64,000 nucleotides of DNA from Asterias rubens. Its lineage: Eukaryota; Echinodermata; Asteroidea; Forcipulatida; Asteriidae. Location of the stretch: positions 8,027,883-8,091,882 of the forward strand of contig NC_047081.1 of NCBI RefSeq assembly GCF_902459465.1. Direction: 5' to 3'. Below are positions 11,330-22,844 of the stretch, piece after piece. Within the stretch, counting starts at the first letter, position 1; every line of letters begins with the position of its first letter. The position numbers and the translations under genes are program-made. A model generated the notes under the pieces. That model was not told the origin of the DNA and did no database searches. It saw only the letters and a list, made by a program, of their open reading frames with translations.

Positions 11330-11732
11330 TTGCAGGGTCGTTGCTGTGCGATATAAGCCCTCGCCTTCGGCTCGGGCCTTTATCACACGGCCGCCGAACC
11401 TGCCGGCTTTAGACGAACAATGAAGAACTCGTCACTGCCCTTTTATTCCCTTAATATAATGATCCACACAAGTATCACTCAAAATTGCACGGTTTTCCGC
11501 GAACTAACACGGTCGGCCATTTATTGGAGTCGGCAATTTGACTCCAATAAATGGCCGACCGTGTTAGTTGATGAGGTAAAAAGAAACCACATAATTTCGA
11601 GGCATATTTGTGTAGATAATTGTATTCTACTTTTACAACATCTTTCTACCCAGATGCATTAATTTTTATAACGGTTACAGAACGCTTTTATGAGACCAAC
11701 TTGACCGATCCAAGGCAACTTGTTCCTTTATT
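11330..11732 (+). mobile_element. hairpin-core repeat element, copy 1
   Basis: The core 11502-11569 is a near-perfect hairpin. The left arm begins AACTAACACGGTCGGCC, the loop is 'ggcaattt', and the right arm ends GGCCGACCGTGTTAGTT. The flanks 'aattgcacggttttccgcg', 'aatttcgaggca' and 'ttgaccgatccaaggcaac' are shared with the copy at 30345-30634, which defines a dispersed element. No coding capacity. Confidence 0.75.
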
Positions 11733-12452
11733 TTCAGAACATGGTGTTTTCACATACACACAATCAACGTGTAACATAATTTATTTTTGTGTCTGCGAAG
11801 CAATTTATCATTTTAGCCAATTTCAGTGGTGAGAGAATGTTAAATTTTTTTAAAAATGACCTTGTAAACATGTGTGCGTACAGATGTGTCTTTACGCACA
11901 ATGCACAACAATTGCTCTACGTCTAATCCATCTGCTGTCTGCCGGGGTGTCTTCATAATTAATTTTAGTCTACGATTGTAGAACACTGTACATTTTTGTA
12001 TGTTACAACTAAACCAGAGATATATTTTTTCATTCATCGAGGACATTAAAAATGAACGTGATGACATCATAAGGTTTCAGTCTCGGAGGGGATGACATCA
12101 ACTACCCTGAAACTAAATATGAACCCAAAATGTCAAAATCCCGAACTGATTGACTTTGATCTGTGACTCTTCTGAAAGCACCTACGTGTATACTCCATGT
12201 ACGTACAGTAGCTGTTCGCTATATGAACTGTACAATTACCAAGGACATGAGTAAGCCGGTCTCCCAGACAGTCAAGTGCATAGTTATTATTCTCTTGTGA
12301 TCCTGCGAGCCAATATTTAAGATCAAAGGTCTTTATTTCCTGAAGAAGAATACTGTATTGAAGAAGGGTGAATTATGAACTTGTTTTCAGGAATGAAAAA
12401 ATAACGTACTTTTCAGTCAGGCCTCAAAATAACCTCAAAATAACCCACAACG

Positions 12453-12970
12453 TTCACTGCAAGTGCCATGGTGCCCTGTGCTTTTGCTGTGGTGCCCTGT
12501 GCAATGTACAAATTTACTTTTTCCTCATAGAGTGAGTGCCCCATACCAGGGGGAAGTTTCTGTGCCCCCTTCAAGAACAAAGTTCACGACCTGCTTATGA
12601 ATTCAGACTTTATATCATGGCACCCACTGCAAGTGCCGTGGTGCCCTGTGTGCTTCTGCTGTGGTGCCCCCTTCGTTCAAGAACATGGTTTAATTTAAGA
12701 CACCCCTCTGCTTTATGAATTCCAACTTAAACTCACGGCACCCATTGCAAGTGCCATGGTGCCCTGTGTGCTTTTGCTGTGGTTTCCCCTTCATTCATGA
12801 CTTCAACTCATGATACCCATTGCAAGTGCCAGAGTGCCCTGTGTGCTTTTGCTGTGGTGCCCCCTTCGTTCAAGACTTTAACTCACGGCACCCACTGCAA
12901 GTGCCAGAGTGCCCTGTGTGCTTTTGCTGTGGTGCCCCCTTCGTTCAAGAACGACGTTCAAGACCTTGCT
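12453..12970 (+). repeat. irregular minisatellite (GTGCCCTGTGTGCTTTTGCTG units)
   Basis: Five repeats anchored by 'tgcaagtgcc' at about 12459, 12629, 12747, 12821 and 12897. The last two spacings are exactly 75 bp. Each has 'gtgccctgtgtgcttttgct' and 'ggtgcccccttcgttcaaga'. Open frames with CFCCGAPF-like text are read through it, but they are repeat translations. Confidence 0.75.
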
Positions 12971-14107
12971 TGGTAAAAAAAATGCTATTTTGCCACAAAT
13001 TAAATGAATCGCACTCTTTGGTCTACTGTTCTTCTACCTACATGACTGAGTGCTACATTAGTAATTGTCTTATTGGAGATTGCTGGTTGCGTGTAAATTG
13101 TCTCCGTAACATTTTAAAGAAATAACATCAAAATTAATTGAGACAGTCAGTGTCATGTGAATCAGTAAGTCTGGCTTTGGACCCAGACAAAATCCTGTGT
13201 CTGACAATAATAGTGTGACCTTTAAAAAGTAGTCTGGTACAATGTATGCTGTACTGTGGGTTGGGAGGTCCTTCCTTGAATTACACATGGAGCAAACTGT
13301 CCCTAGATAATTCTAATCCTGCTGGATTTTAAAATCCAATGAATAACCATGACACAGAACTGCAGGTATAAGTGCTATTTTTGTTACATGAACATGTACA
13401 TGTACATAATTGTAGGATCTCTAAGCCTAATTAGTTAAATGCAATGTGCACGTACGTATGTACATGTACTGTATTATGTTTTCACAACTTGCTCTGAAGT
13501 GAAAGACTTAATCAGACATTTCCTTTTGGGTGCTTCTATCAAAAGTTGCCCGGAAAAAAGTTTCCTGCTTTGAGACAAAGCTCTCATTTATAAAAAAAAC
13601 TCTTCATGTCTGTTGGCAGATTTCAGCTGGGTATTTTAAGATAAATGTTGGGGACATGTCACACAGGGAAAATGTGTGTTTATATTTAAATTTTGGTTTT
13701 GTTTTGTTCATTGTAAGAAATAGTTAGAAAACAACTCCAGTGCTAATCCAAGTGTTCCCTTTGCTTGCTGAGCAGTTGGTTGCCTTGTTTTTAAGTTGCC
13801 AGTAAAAATTACTGTTTGTTTGTGGTCTAGGCCTACGTTCCTTCTGCTTTTAAAACAGAAAATAATGCTTAAAAATTGTCTGCTTAGCCGAAATGAGCAG
13901 TCACAGATTGTACATGTGACATGTAGTTTGGCTGGCAACTTTATCCTGGTAAGCACAATTTTGTTGTGCTTAGCCACTTGTTGTGCTAAGTGGCTCTATG
14001 AAATTGGGTACAGGCATTTACACACACAACATACAACATAAATGTAACAGTTTGAGCTAGTGCAAATAAAGTTTTTACACTTGTGCAAGGGTTTTGTTTT
14101 CATTTTG
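12971..14107. other. intergenic, no gene seen
   Basis: No exon-like sequence. It holds 'acatgtacatgtacat'-type alternating sequence near 13390-13470 and a fragment of the foldback MITE family at 13942-14010 ('ttgtgcttagccac', 'gctctatgaaattggg'). Confidence 0.5.
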
Positions 14108-14721
14108 TCAGACCACCTTGAACAATCTTGTTGTCAAAACTATACCCATTAAAATAACAGACCTAGAAATGTTCCAATCAAAATATACAACTTCCTCGTA
14201 GAGGTGCCCGCCTTTACCAAGGAGAAAACACCTTTGCGCCCTTGCCCTTCAATATAACAAAGAACCGGGCCTGCAATTTAACCTCTCCCACTCAAAAAGA
14301 AAGGTGAATACTCTGTCAACTAGTTTTAGGCACTTGCCAGTGACCGTCTGAGACCATGGATGCTGAGACAGCCTCTGTAAGTCTAAGCCCTACTACTTCA
14401 GCAAAACAGCTGACATTTGTCTATAGGTAGGCAGGCAGATTTAAAAACACCTTAAACACTCTTGTTCTCAAAACTATACTGATTAAAATAACAGACCTAT
14501 GTAGAATGTTCCAATCAAAATTCACAATATCCTCAAAGAGGTGCCCTTCACCTCTTTGTCCTTGCCCTTCAGCAAAGATTCGGGCCCGCAATTTAACCTC
14601 TCCCACTCAAACAAAGAAAAGGTGAATACTCTGTCAACTAGTTTTAGGCACTTGCCAGTGACTGGCTGAGACAGCCTCGGGCAAGTCTTTAAGACCTACT
14701 ACTTCAGCAAAACAGCTGACA
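14108..14721 (+). repeat. tandem duplication of a ~300-bp segment
   Basis: Bases 14108-14414 and 14445-14721 align along their whole length. Shared landmarks in order are 'aaaactata', 'attaaaataacagaccta', 'aatttaacctctcccactc', 'ggtgaatactctgtcaacta' and 'cttcagcaaaacagctgaca'. Copies differ by small indels and substitutions. Non-coding. Confidence 0.85.
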
Positions 14722-15009
14722 CTTTAGAGAGACTAATGATATATTTATGCTATAATGGCTTCGGCAAGTTCAAGTCTCAGATAACTTTTTCTCCATGGGG
14801 TGGAACACTTAGGAATATGCGCTGGAGCATAAGTGGAAAATAGTTTGTATTTTATAGGGTTAACGGTGAGGGTTTAAAGTTGGGTAAGGTTAGGCCAAAG
14901 GGGTTAGTGAGAAAGGGTTTTGAGACAGATTGTTTTCAGTAAAACTGTTCAACACTCTTCTTACTTCCTCTCTGCTGGTATGGGTGATTCCTCAAAATTA
15001 AGTCCTGAT

Positions 15010-15160
15010 ACTTAAATGGAGGCAACAAAGGCGATTGCCTCCATGCCCCCTGGTCTTTGCCTTGGTGCCCTAGAAGGGTGCCCTTTACCAAGGAGAAAAT
15101 GCATTGGTGCCCTTGCCCTACAAGCATACATGTACCTGTACAGGCCTGGCAATTTCATCC
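15010..15160 (+). repeat. dispersed CCTTGGTGCCC-type repeat
   Basis: 'gaggcaacaaaggcgattgc', 'cttggtgccctagaagg' and 'gcccttgccctacaag' match the copies at 430-600, 21340-21545, 30985-31145 and 33640-33815. Confidence 0.6.
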
Positions 15161-15238
15161 CAAATCACAAATCTCTTTTGCAGTCGAAGGAGATTTATTA
15201 GAACAATCCTTAAAATGTTGAGTTTCACCTGCTCAAGT

Positions 15239-15338
15239 NNNNNNNNNNNNNNNNNNNNNNNNNNNNNNNNNNNNNNNNNNNNNNNNNNNNNNNNNNNNNN
15301 NNNNNNNNNNNNNNNNNNNNNNNNNNNNNNNNNNNNNN
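15239..15338. other. assembly gap of 100 N
   Basis: Exactly 100 N directly before the satellite array. A round number is usually a placeholder for unknown length, so the array at 15339-19432 may be longer in the genome than shown. Confidence 0.98.
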
Positions 15339-18300
15339 CCCCTTGTGATTTTTTCATATTTTTGCCTTAATTCAATAGAAATGCAAGGCTTACCCCTTGT
15401 GATTTTTTTCATATTTTTGCCCAAATTCAATAAAAAATGCAAGGCTTACCTCTTGTGATTTTTTTCATATTTTTGCCCAAATTCAATAAAAAATGCAAGG
15501 CTTACCTCTTGTGATTTTTTTCATATTTTTGCCCAAATTCAATAAAAATGCAAGGCTTACCTCTTGTGATTTTTTTCATATTTTTGCCTTAATTCAATAG
15601 AAATGCAAGGCTTACCCCTTGTGATTTTTTTATATTTTTGTCTAAATTCAATAGAAATGCAAGGCTTACCCCTTGTGATTTTTTCATATTTTTGCCCAAA
15701 TTCAATAGAAATGCAAGGCTTACCCCTTGTGATTTTTTTTCTTCATATTTTTGCCTAAATTCAATAGAAATGCAAGGCTTACCCCTTGTGATTTTTTTCA
15801 TATTTTTGCCTAATCAATGGAAATGCAAGGCTTACCTCTTGTGTTTTTTTTTCCATATTTTTGCCTAAATTCAATAGAAATGCAAGGCTTACCCCTTGTG
15901 ATTTTTTTCATATTTTTGCCCAAATTCAATAGAAATGCAAGGCTTACCTCTTGTGATTTTTTTCATATTTTTGCCCAAATTCAATAAAAACTGCAAGGCT
16001 TACCTCTTATGATTTTTTTCATATTTTTGCCCAAATTCAATAGAAATGGGAGGCTTACCCCTTGTGATTTTTTTTCTTCATATTTTTTCCTAAATTTAAT
16101 AGAAATGCAAGGCTTACCCCTTGTGATTTTTTTTCATATTTTTGCCAAATTTCAATAGAAATGCAAGGCTTACCCCTTGTGATTTTTGCATATTTTTTCC
16201 TAAATTCAATAAAAAATGCAAGGCTTATCTCTTGTGATTTTTTTCATATTTTTGCCCAAATTCAATAAAAAATGCAAGGCTTACCTCTTGTGATTTTCAT
16301 ATTTTTGCAAAAATTCAAAAGAAATGCAATGCTTACCCCTTGTGATTTTTGTTCATATTTTTGCCAAATTTCAATAGAAATGCAAGGCTTACCCCTTGTG
16401 ATTTTTTCATATTTTTACCTAAATTCAATAGAAATGCAAGGCTTACCCCTTGTGATTTTTTTCATATTTTTGCCCAAATTCAATAGAAATGCAAGGCTTA
16501 CCCCTTTGTGATTTTTTTCATATTTTTGCCAAATTTCAATAGAAATGCAAGGCTTACCCCTTGTGATTTTTTCATATTTTTGCCCAAATTCAATAGAAAT
16601 GCAAGGCTTACCCCTTTGTGATTTTTTTCATATTTTTGCCCAAATTCAATAAAAAATGCAAGGCTTACCTCTTGTGATTTTTTTCATATTTTTGCCCAAA
16701 TTCAATAGAAATGCAAGGCTTACCCCTTGTGATTTTTTTCATATTTTTTCCTAGTAAATTCAATAGAAATGCAAGGCTTACCCCTTGTGATTTGTTCATA
16801 TTTTTTCATAAATTCAATAAAAAATGCAAGGCTTACCCCTTGTGATTTTTTTCATATTTTTGCCTAATCAATAGAAATGCAAGGCTTACCTCTTGTGATT
16901 TTTTTCATATTTTTGCCCAAATTCAATAAAAACTGCAAGGCTTACCTCTTATGATTTTTTTTTCATATTTTTGCCCAAATTCAATAGAAATGGGAGGCTT
17001 ACCCCTTGTGATTTTTTCATATTTTTGCCTAAATTCAATAGAAATGCAAGGCTTACCCCTTGTGATTTTTTCATATTTTTACCTAAATTCAATAGAAATG
17101 CAAGGCTTACCCCTTGTGATTTTTTTCATTTTTTTTTTTGCCCAAATTCAATAAAAAATGCAAGGCTTACCTCTTGTGATTTTTTTCATATTTTTGCCCA
17201 AATTCCATTAAAAATGCAAGGCTTACCCCCTTGTGATTTTTTTCATATTTTTGCCCAAATTCAATAAAAAATGCAAGGCTTACCTCTTGTGATTTTTTTC
17301 ATATTTTTGCCCAAATTCAATAGAAATGCAAGGCTTACCCCTTGTGATTTTTTTTCTTCATATTTTTACCTAAATTCAATGGAAATGCAAGGCTTACCTC
17401 TTGTGATTTTTTTCATATTTTTGCCCAAATTCAATAGAAATGCAAGGCTTACCCCTTGTGATTTTTTTTTCATATTTTTTCCTAGTAAATTCAATAGAAA
17501 TGCAAGGCTTACCCCTTGTGATTTTTTCATATTTTTTCCTAAATTCAATAAAAAATGCAAGGCTTACCCCCTTGTGATTTTTTTCATATTTTTTCCTAAA
17601 TTCAATAAAAAAATGCAAGGCTTACCCCCTTGTGATTTTTTTCATATTTTTGCCCAAATTCAATAAAAAATGCAAGGCTTACCTCTTGTGATTTTTTTCA
17701 TATTTTTGCCCAAATTCAATAGAAATGCAAGGCTTACCCCTTGTGATTTTTTTTCTTCATATATTTTCCTAAATTCAATAGAAATGCAAGGCTTACCCCT
17801 TGTGATTTTTTCATATTTTTGCCTAATCAATAGAAATGCAAGGCTTACCTCTTGTTTTGTTTTTCCATATTTTTACCTAAAATTTAAGTCAAAAGAAATG
17901 CAAGGCTTACCCCTTGTGATTTTATTTTTTATTTTTACCTAAATTCAATAGAAATGCAAGGCTTACCCCTTGTGATTTTTTCATGTTTAGCCTAAATTCA
18001 ATAGAAATGCAAGGCTTACCCCTTGTGATTTTTTTCATATTTTTACCTAAATTCAAAAGAAATGCAAGGCTTACCCCTTGTGATTTTATTTTTTATTTTT
18101 AACTTAATTCAATAGAAATGCAAGGCTTACCCCTTGTGATTTTTTTCATGTTTTTGCCTAAATTCAATAGAAATGAAAGGCTTACCCCTTGTGATTTTTT
18201 TCATATTTTTGCCTTAATTCAATAGAAATGCAAGGCTTACCCCTTGTGATTTTATTTTTTATTTTTACCTAAATTCAATAGAAATGCAAGGCTTACCCCT

Positions 18301-19432
18301 TGTGATTTTTTTCATATTTTTACCTAAATTCAAAAGAAATGCAAGGCTTACCCCTTGTGATTTTATTTTGTATTTATACCTAAATTCAATAGAAATGCAA
18401 GGCTTACCCCTTGTGATTTTTTTCATGTTTTTGCCTAAATTCAATAGAAATGAAAGGCTTACCCCTTGTGATTTTTTTCATATTTTTGCCTTAATTCAAT
18501 AGAAATGCAAGGCTTACCCCTTGTAATTTTTTTTTTTTTTGTCCAACCTAATAGAAATGCAAGGCTTACCCCTTGTGATTTTTTTCATGTTTTTGCCTAA
18601 ATTCAATAGAAATGCAAGGCTTACCTCTTGTGATTTTTTCATATTTTTGCCTTAATTCAATAGAAATGCAAGGCTTACCCCTTGTAATTTTTTTCATTTT
18701 TTTGTCCAACCTAATAGAAATGCAAGGCTTACCCCTTGTGATTTTTTTCATGTTTTTGCCTAAATTCAATAGAAATGCAAGGCTTACCCCTTGTGATTGT
18801 TTACATTTTTTTGCCTAAATTCAATGGAAATGCAAGGCTTACCCCTTGTGATTTTTTCATATTTTTTCCCAAGTTCAATAGAAATGCAAGGCTTACCCCT
18901 TGTGATTTTTTTCTTATTTTTGTCTAAATTCAATAGAAATGCAAGGCTAACCCCTTGTGATTTTTTCATATTTTTGCTCAAATTCAACAGAAATGCAAGG
19001 CTACCCCTTGTGATGTTTTCATGTTTTTGCCTAAATTCAAAAGAAATGCAAGGCTAACCACTTGTGATTTTTTCATATTTTTGCTCAAATTCATTAGAAA
19101 TGCAAGGCTTACCCCTTGTGATTTTTGTTTATATTATTGCCTAAATTCAATAGAAATGCAAGGCTTACCCCTTGTGCTATTTTAAATATTGTTGCCTTAA
19201 TTCAATAAAATGCAAGGCTTACCCCGTGTGATTTTTAAAATATTTTTGCTCAATTTTAACGAAAATGCAAGGCTTACCCCTTGTGATTTTTTAACCATTT
19301 TTGCTCAAATTCAATAAAAATGCAAGGCGTACCCCTTGTGATTTGTTTCGTATTTGTGCTCAAGTTCAATAGAAATGCAAGGCTTACCCCCTTGTGATTT
19401 GTTCATATTTTTGTCTAAATTCAATAGAAGTG
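15339..19432 (+). repeat. ~55-bp AT-rich satellite/minisatellite array
   Basis: About 74 tandem units of roughly 55 bp. Each reads ATGCAAGGCTTACCCCTTGT, then GATTTTTTTCATATTTTTGC and CTAAATTCAATAGAA. Variation is mostly in T-run length (5-14 T), a CCCC/CCTC switch and TAGAA/TAAAA. The 3' units after ~18950 are more diverged, and the array dies out at 'caatagaagtgggattgag'. Open frames with MQGLPLVIFF- or FNRNARLTPCDFF-like text are frame readings of the repeat, not genes. The left end is in the gap. Confidence 0.97.
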
Positions 19433-20309
19433 GGATTGAGAAATTTTATCCCCCTTAATAGAGAAACATTTCTATTAAAAAAAAATTAATGTATATTATT
19501 CCTGTTCTAAGTAAATTTATTACTTAGTACAGAAATTTAGGCCTAAAAAGGGGTGAGCTAGTAGTAGTAGTGTTTATCTTCAGTGCAAAGATAATTAATT
19601 TGTAAATCATCGAAAACCAGCTGACAAAGGTCCACCTAAAAAAAACAAGCAATACAAAGTATCTATAACATTTAAAGATGTTTGAACACATTAAATAAAC
19701 ATCAACTATGCGTACTTACCATGTATTATGGGGAAAACATTGATTGTGAGGACACTCACTCGCATTATACAAGCAGACGACGGTGAAAATGTTGGTTGTG
19801 AACAACGCCCTCTAGTGTTTAAAAAATATTTGTAACTTTATTTTGTACAGCGCCCTCTTGTGCTTGAAAAAAACTACGCTACAGTATTAATTTGTTGTGT
19901 ACAGCGCCCTCTTGTGCTTAAAATAGCTTCTAATTTTATTAATTTAATATTTCGGGGAAGTTATTTAAAAAAGATGACGTATGACTTTATTATCATTGGC
20001 ACTTATAGGCACTAGTTAAAGGTGCAGTTCGTCTTAATTGGCACTTATATTTATTTTCAAAATCTTGGGAAATATTTGTTGTATTTTATTATCGATCCTT
20101 AGTCAAAAGTTTACTTTTAAAAAAATTTGCAAAATCATAAAGTTAGGGCATTATTTTACTTAAAAAAAAACCACCTATTGACCCCTTGCATGCGCATCAC
20201 ACGCGGCGACTGTGCCACGCTCACCATTTTGAGATCAAGAGGTTTAATTGAAAATGCCGTGACGCCTAGCCTAGAATGAACACTTTGCTGAATAATGCAC
20301 AAATGACAT
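19433..20309. other. intergenic, no gene seen
   Basis: AT-rich. The motif 'cgccctcttgtgctt' or a near variant occurs three times (about 19805, 19850, 19905). No exon-like sequence. Confidence 0.5.
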
Positions 20310-20463
20310 TGGGTGCGTTCGTTTAGCTTCCCTGGGTCGACCCCGGTGTGTGGCGTTTTTTTTTCCCAGGACGATCGTGGGTAATTATCTGCACACGTTT
20401 GTCCTGGAAAAAGAAAATGCCACACACCGGGGTCGACCCGGGGAAGCTAATCGAAAGCACCCA
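20310..20463. mobile_element. foldback element with TGGGTGCGTTCGTTTAGCTT ends
   Basis: About 63 bp at each end form an inverted repeat. Left 'gggtgcgttcgtttagcttc' with 'gggtcgaccccggtgtgtgg', right 'ccacacaccggggtcgaccc' with 'gaagctaatcgaaagcaccc'. The loop is about 30 bp. Short and non-coding. Confidence 0.8.
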
Positions 20464-21339
20464 GTATGGCGCATCCAAGATGTTCTGATGATGACGTCAG
20501 GTGAATTGGGTCAATAGCAAAAGAAACCAGAACATTACTTTTCTGCTAACATTTATTACAAGGTGACACATGTTTTAGAGCTAAATATACATAATTAACA
20601 CAGAGTGCATTATTAGTCTATAGGAATGTTAGGTAATCTTATCACCCAAAATAATTGATGTCTCCCCCTTGTCATAATCAATCAAACCAAACTGATGCTG
20701 GATGGAGGGAGGAACCTTAGTCTGGTCCCTAGCCTGGTCAGATTGAATATTCAGGATTGTGTGATGTGACAAAAGGAACCTGACAATATTATTCAAATTC
20801 ATCTTGTTGTGTATCCTGTCTGAACCAACTGTTATAATTACTGATTTTTCTCAGACCAGCAAAGTTGTCCGACTATTTTGCCACCCAGCCTCACTTTGGT
20901 TACAATGACTAACATGTGGGGGGAGGGGGGATACCAACATGGCCTAACAGTGTTAATGGTCCATTGGAAAGAACCCCTGTTTAAGTAAATGAAAAGTTAA
21001 CAGTCTGAACACATCTTGTACACACCCAGCAGTGTCGTCCAAGCCCAATTCACTCAGCCCAATTTTCCAAGGGCTGATTAAATAAGTTGCCCCTAATTAT
21101 AATGATATACTTTCAGTAATCTCAACAAATCTTGTGACCTTAACATGACCTTGGCGAAAGTTTAAGGTTGTGACCTCTGTCAACTTTGGGAAGCTGGCTT
21201 TAAACTTGTGAATGCCTTGAGTGCAGTTACTGTAATTTGATTTTCAATTTTGTAGAAAATAGTATTTTCACAGCTTATAGACCAGACACTGTTAAATACA
21301 TGACACTGCTGGGGTTATTAATGGGCTCACGTCTTTGGC

Positions 21340-21545
21340 AGGCAATCTGTTTCTGTACAGGTCTGGAATTACCTGCAGGCCAAGGAGGAAATGGCCTCTG
21401 TAGCCCCTGGTCTTGGCCTTGATGCCCTTCAAAAGTGTCCCACTGACTATAAGATTTTCCAATGGAAGTGCCCTTTGCAAAATCAAATGGCCTTGCCCTT
21501 TCAAAATGTTCAAAGATGAAATTCCAGGCGTGTACATACCTTGAC
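21340..21545 (+). repeat. dispersed CCTTGGTGCCC-type repeat
   Basis: 'ctggtcttggccttgatgcc', 'aagtgccctttgcaaaatc' and 'ggccttgccctttcaaaatg' follow the same order as at 430-600. Confidence 0.65.
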
Positions 21546-21632
21546 CAATCAAGCAGATGTGGATTAGGTCCAGAATGAATAAATCTAAACGGAATGTCAA
21601 ACTAACTGTTTATTAATTTTGAGAGTTACATA

Positions 21633-21971
21633 TAGCCTTGCTCAGGCAGTCGAATTATTTACTCAAAAAAAAAAAAAAAACGCCGCTGTAAAAACCCACC
21701 CGTATACACTGCGTAAAATGTGTGTAACCACATCGCACGACCCCCCGTACACTATCCGCATGCGTCGGCCGTCAGCGTACAGCCTCCACATAAGGTTAGT
21801 GGTACGAGTGCGGATGACTTGTGCACAGTAGTTGTACGACGGGTGTTGAGCAATATGACAGTGTATGCGATTGGTTCGTGCAGCGATTACCGTACTAGCA
21901 CAGTGTATACGGATGGGTTTACAGCTGCGTCTTTTTCGGAGTGAATAATGCGACTGCCTTGAGCAAGGCTA
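21633..21971. mobile_element. MITE with TAGCCTTGCTCAGGCAGTCG ends
   Basis: The left end 'tagccttgctcaggcagtcg' and right end 'cgactgccttgagcaaggct' are inverted. Pairing continues inward through 'cccacccgtatacactg' and 'cagtgtatacggatggg', so the arms are about 80 bp with small gaps. An A-run of 17 lies in the left arm. Confidence 0.8.
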
Positions 21972-22633
21972 AGTTACATAATGCTGAGAATGATAAATAA
22001 TAACATATACACACCACACGTCCAATAATATACTATGATGATAAATAAACAGTGCACATGAAAACTAGAATGTGATGATATTGCACATAAAGTGAAAGTG
22101 CTAGTGTGTAAAGAATATAATAACAAAGATATTAATTAATGAAGAACTTAAATTTTGATTTATATATCGCATAAAACAATAATTTCATGTGTGAAATGTA
22201 CATATTCTAAAAGGTGTGTGCTAAAATGTTTCAAATCATGCAAAACAACAAGATTAAAATGATTCCCTTACTTATAATTCTGTCTTTGAGATGTTAAAAA
22301 ATAAAATTCACTATAAAAATATACGGATAGATTCTTGTCATGTGATATGGCCAGCTTTCAGTCTTGTTCCCTTTACACCAATGCCAAACACAGTTCTAAT
22401 TCACATTCCATAAGAAGGGAACAGACCAAAATGACCACACACAATGAAGATGATCTTTGTTACTTTTGGTGGATTCGTTGATTTCAGAATGTTTTTCAAT
22501 TAGTTATACCATTCACACCTTGCAATGAAAACAACGTCACTTAGAATGTCACTTTTTAAACCACTCGGTGACACGGACTGCATGTGCGTAAATTTACTAA
22601 GAAACTGACAAGATCAAGTACAGTTGATGTGCT

Positions 22634-22798
22634 ATAGACCCCTTGCGTATCACAAAACGTTACATGGACGTTGAGCTCACGCCCAAGTTTTTACGCACAA
22701 CGAACAGCCATTGTCCAATCAATGGTCTCCTTTGAGCGCTTTTTTTTACCCCACGAGGGCACTTTTTGAGCGTGTGAAGTCACACACAAGGGGTCTAT
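22634..22798. mobile_element. MITE with ATAGACCCCTTG ends
   Basis: Perfect 12-bp ends: ATAGACCCCTTG at 22634-22645 and CAAGGGGTCTAT at 22787-22798. Fragments with 'gaccccttgca' and 'cgcatcac' occur at 20175-20235 and 31705-31762. Confidence 0.75.
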
Positions 22799-22844
22799 TG
22801 TAGGCCTATAGCCTGTGAAAGAAACAGTGTATTCATAATCATGC

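Noticed and set aside
12779..13125. Cys-rich repeat protein (CFCCGAPF repeats)
   Set aside because: The Cys-rich text comes from the minisatellite unit, frames differ between units, and there is no start or splice support.
15339..19432. Regular repeat array that could be mistaken for CRISPR, and its long open frames (up to 131 codons) mistaken for repeat proteins
   Set aside because: Units are directly tandem with no unique spacers, the host is eukaryotic, and the frames are just readings of a 55-bp repeat on both strands.
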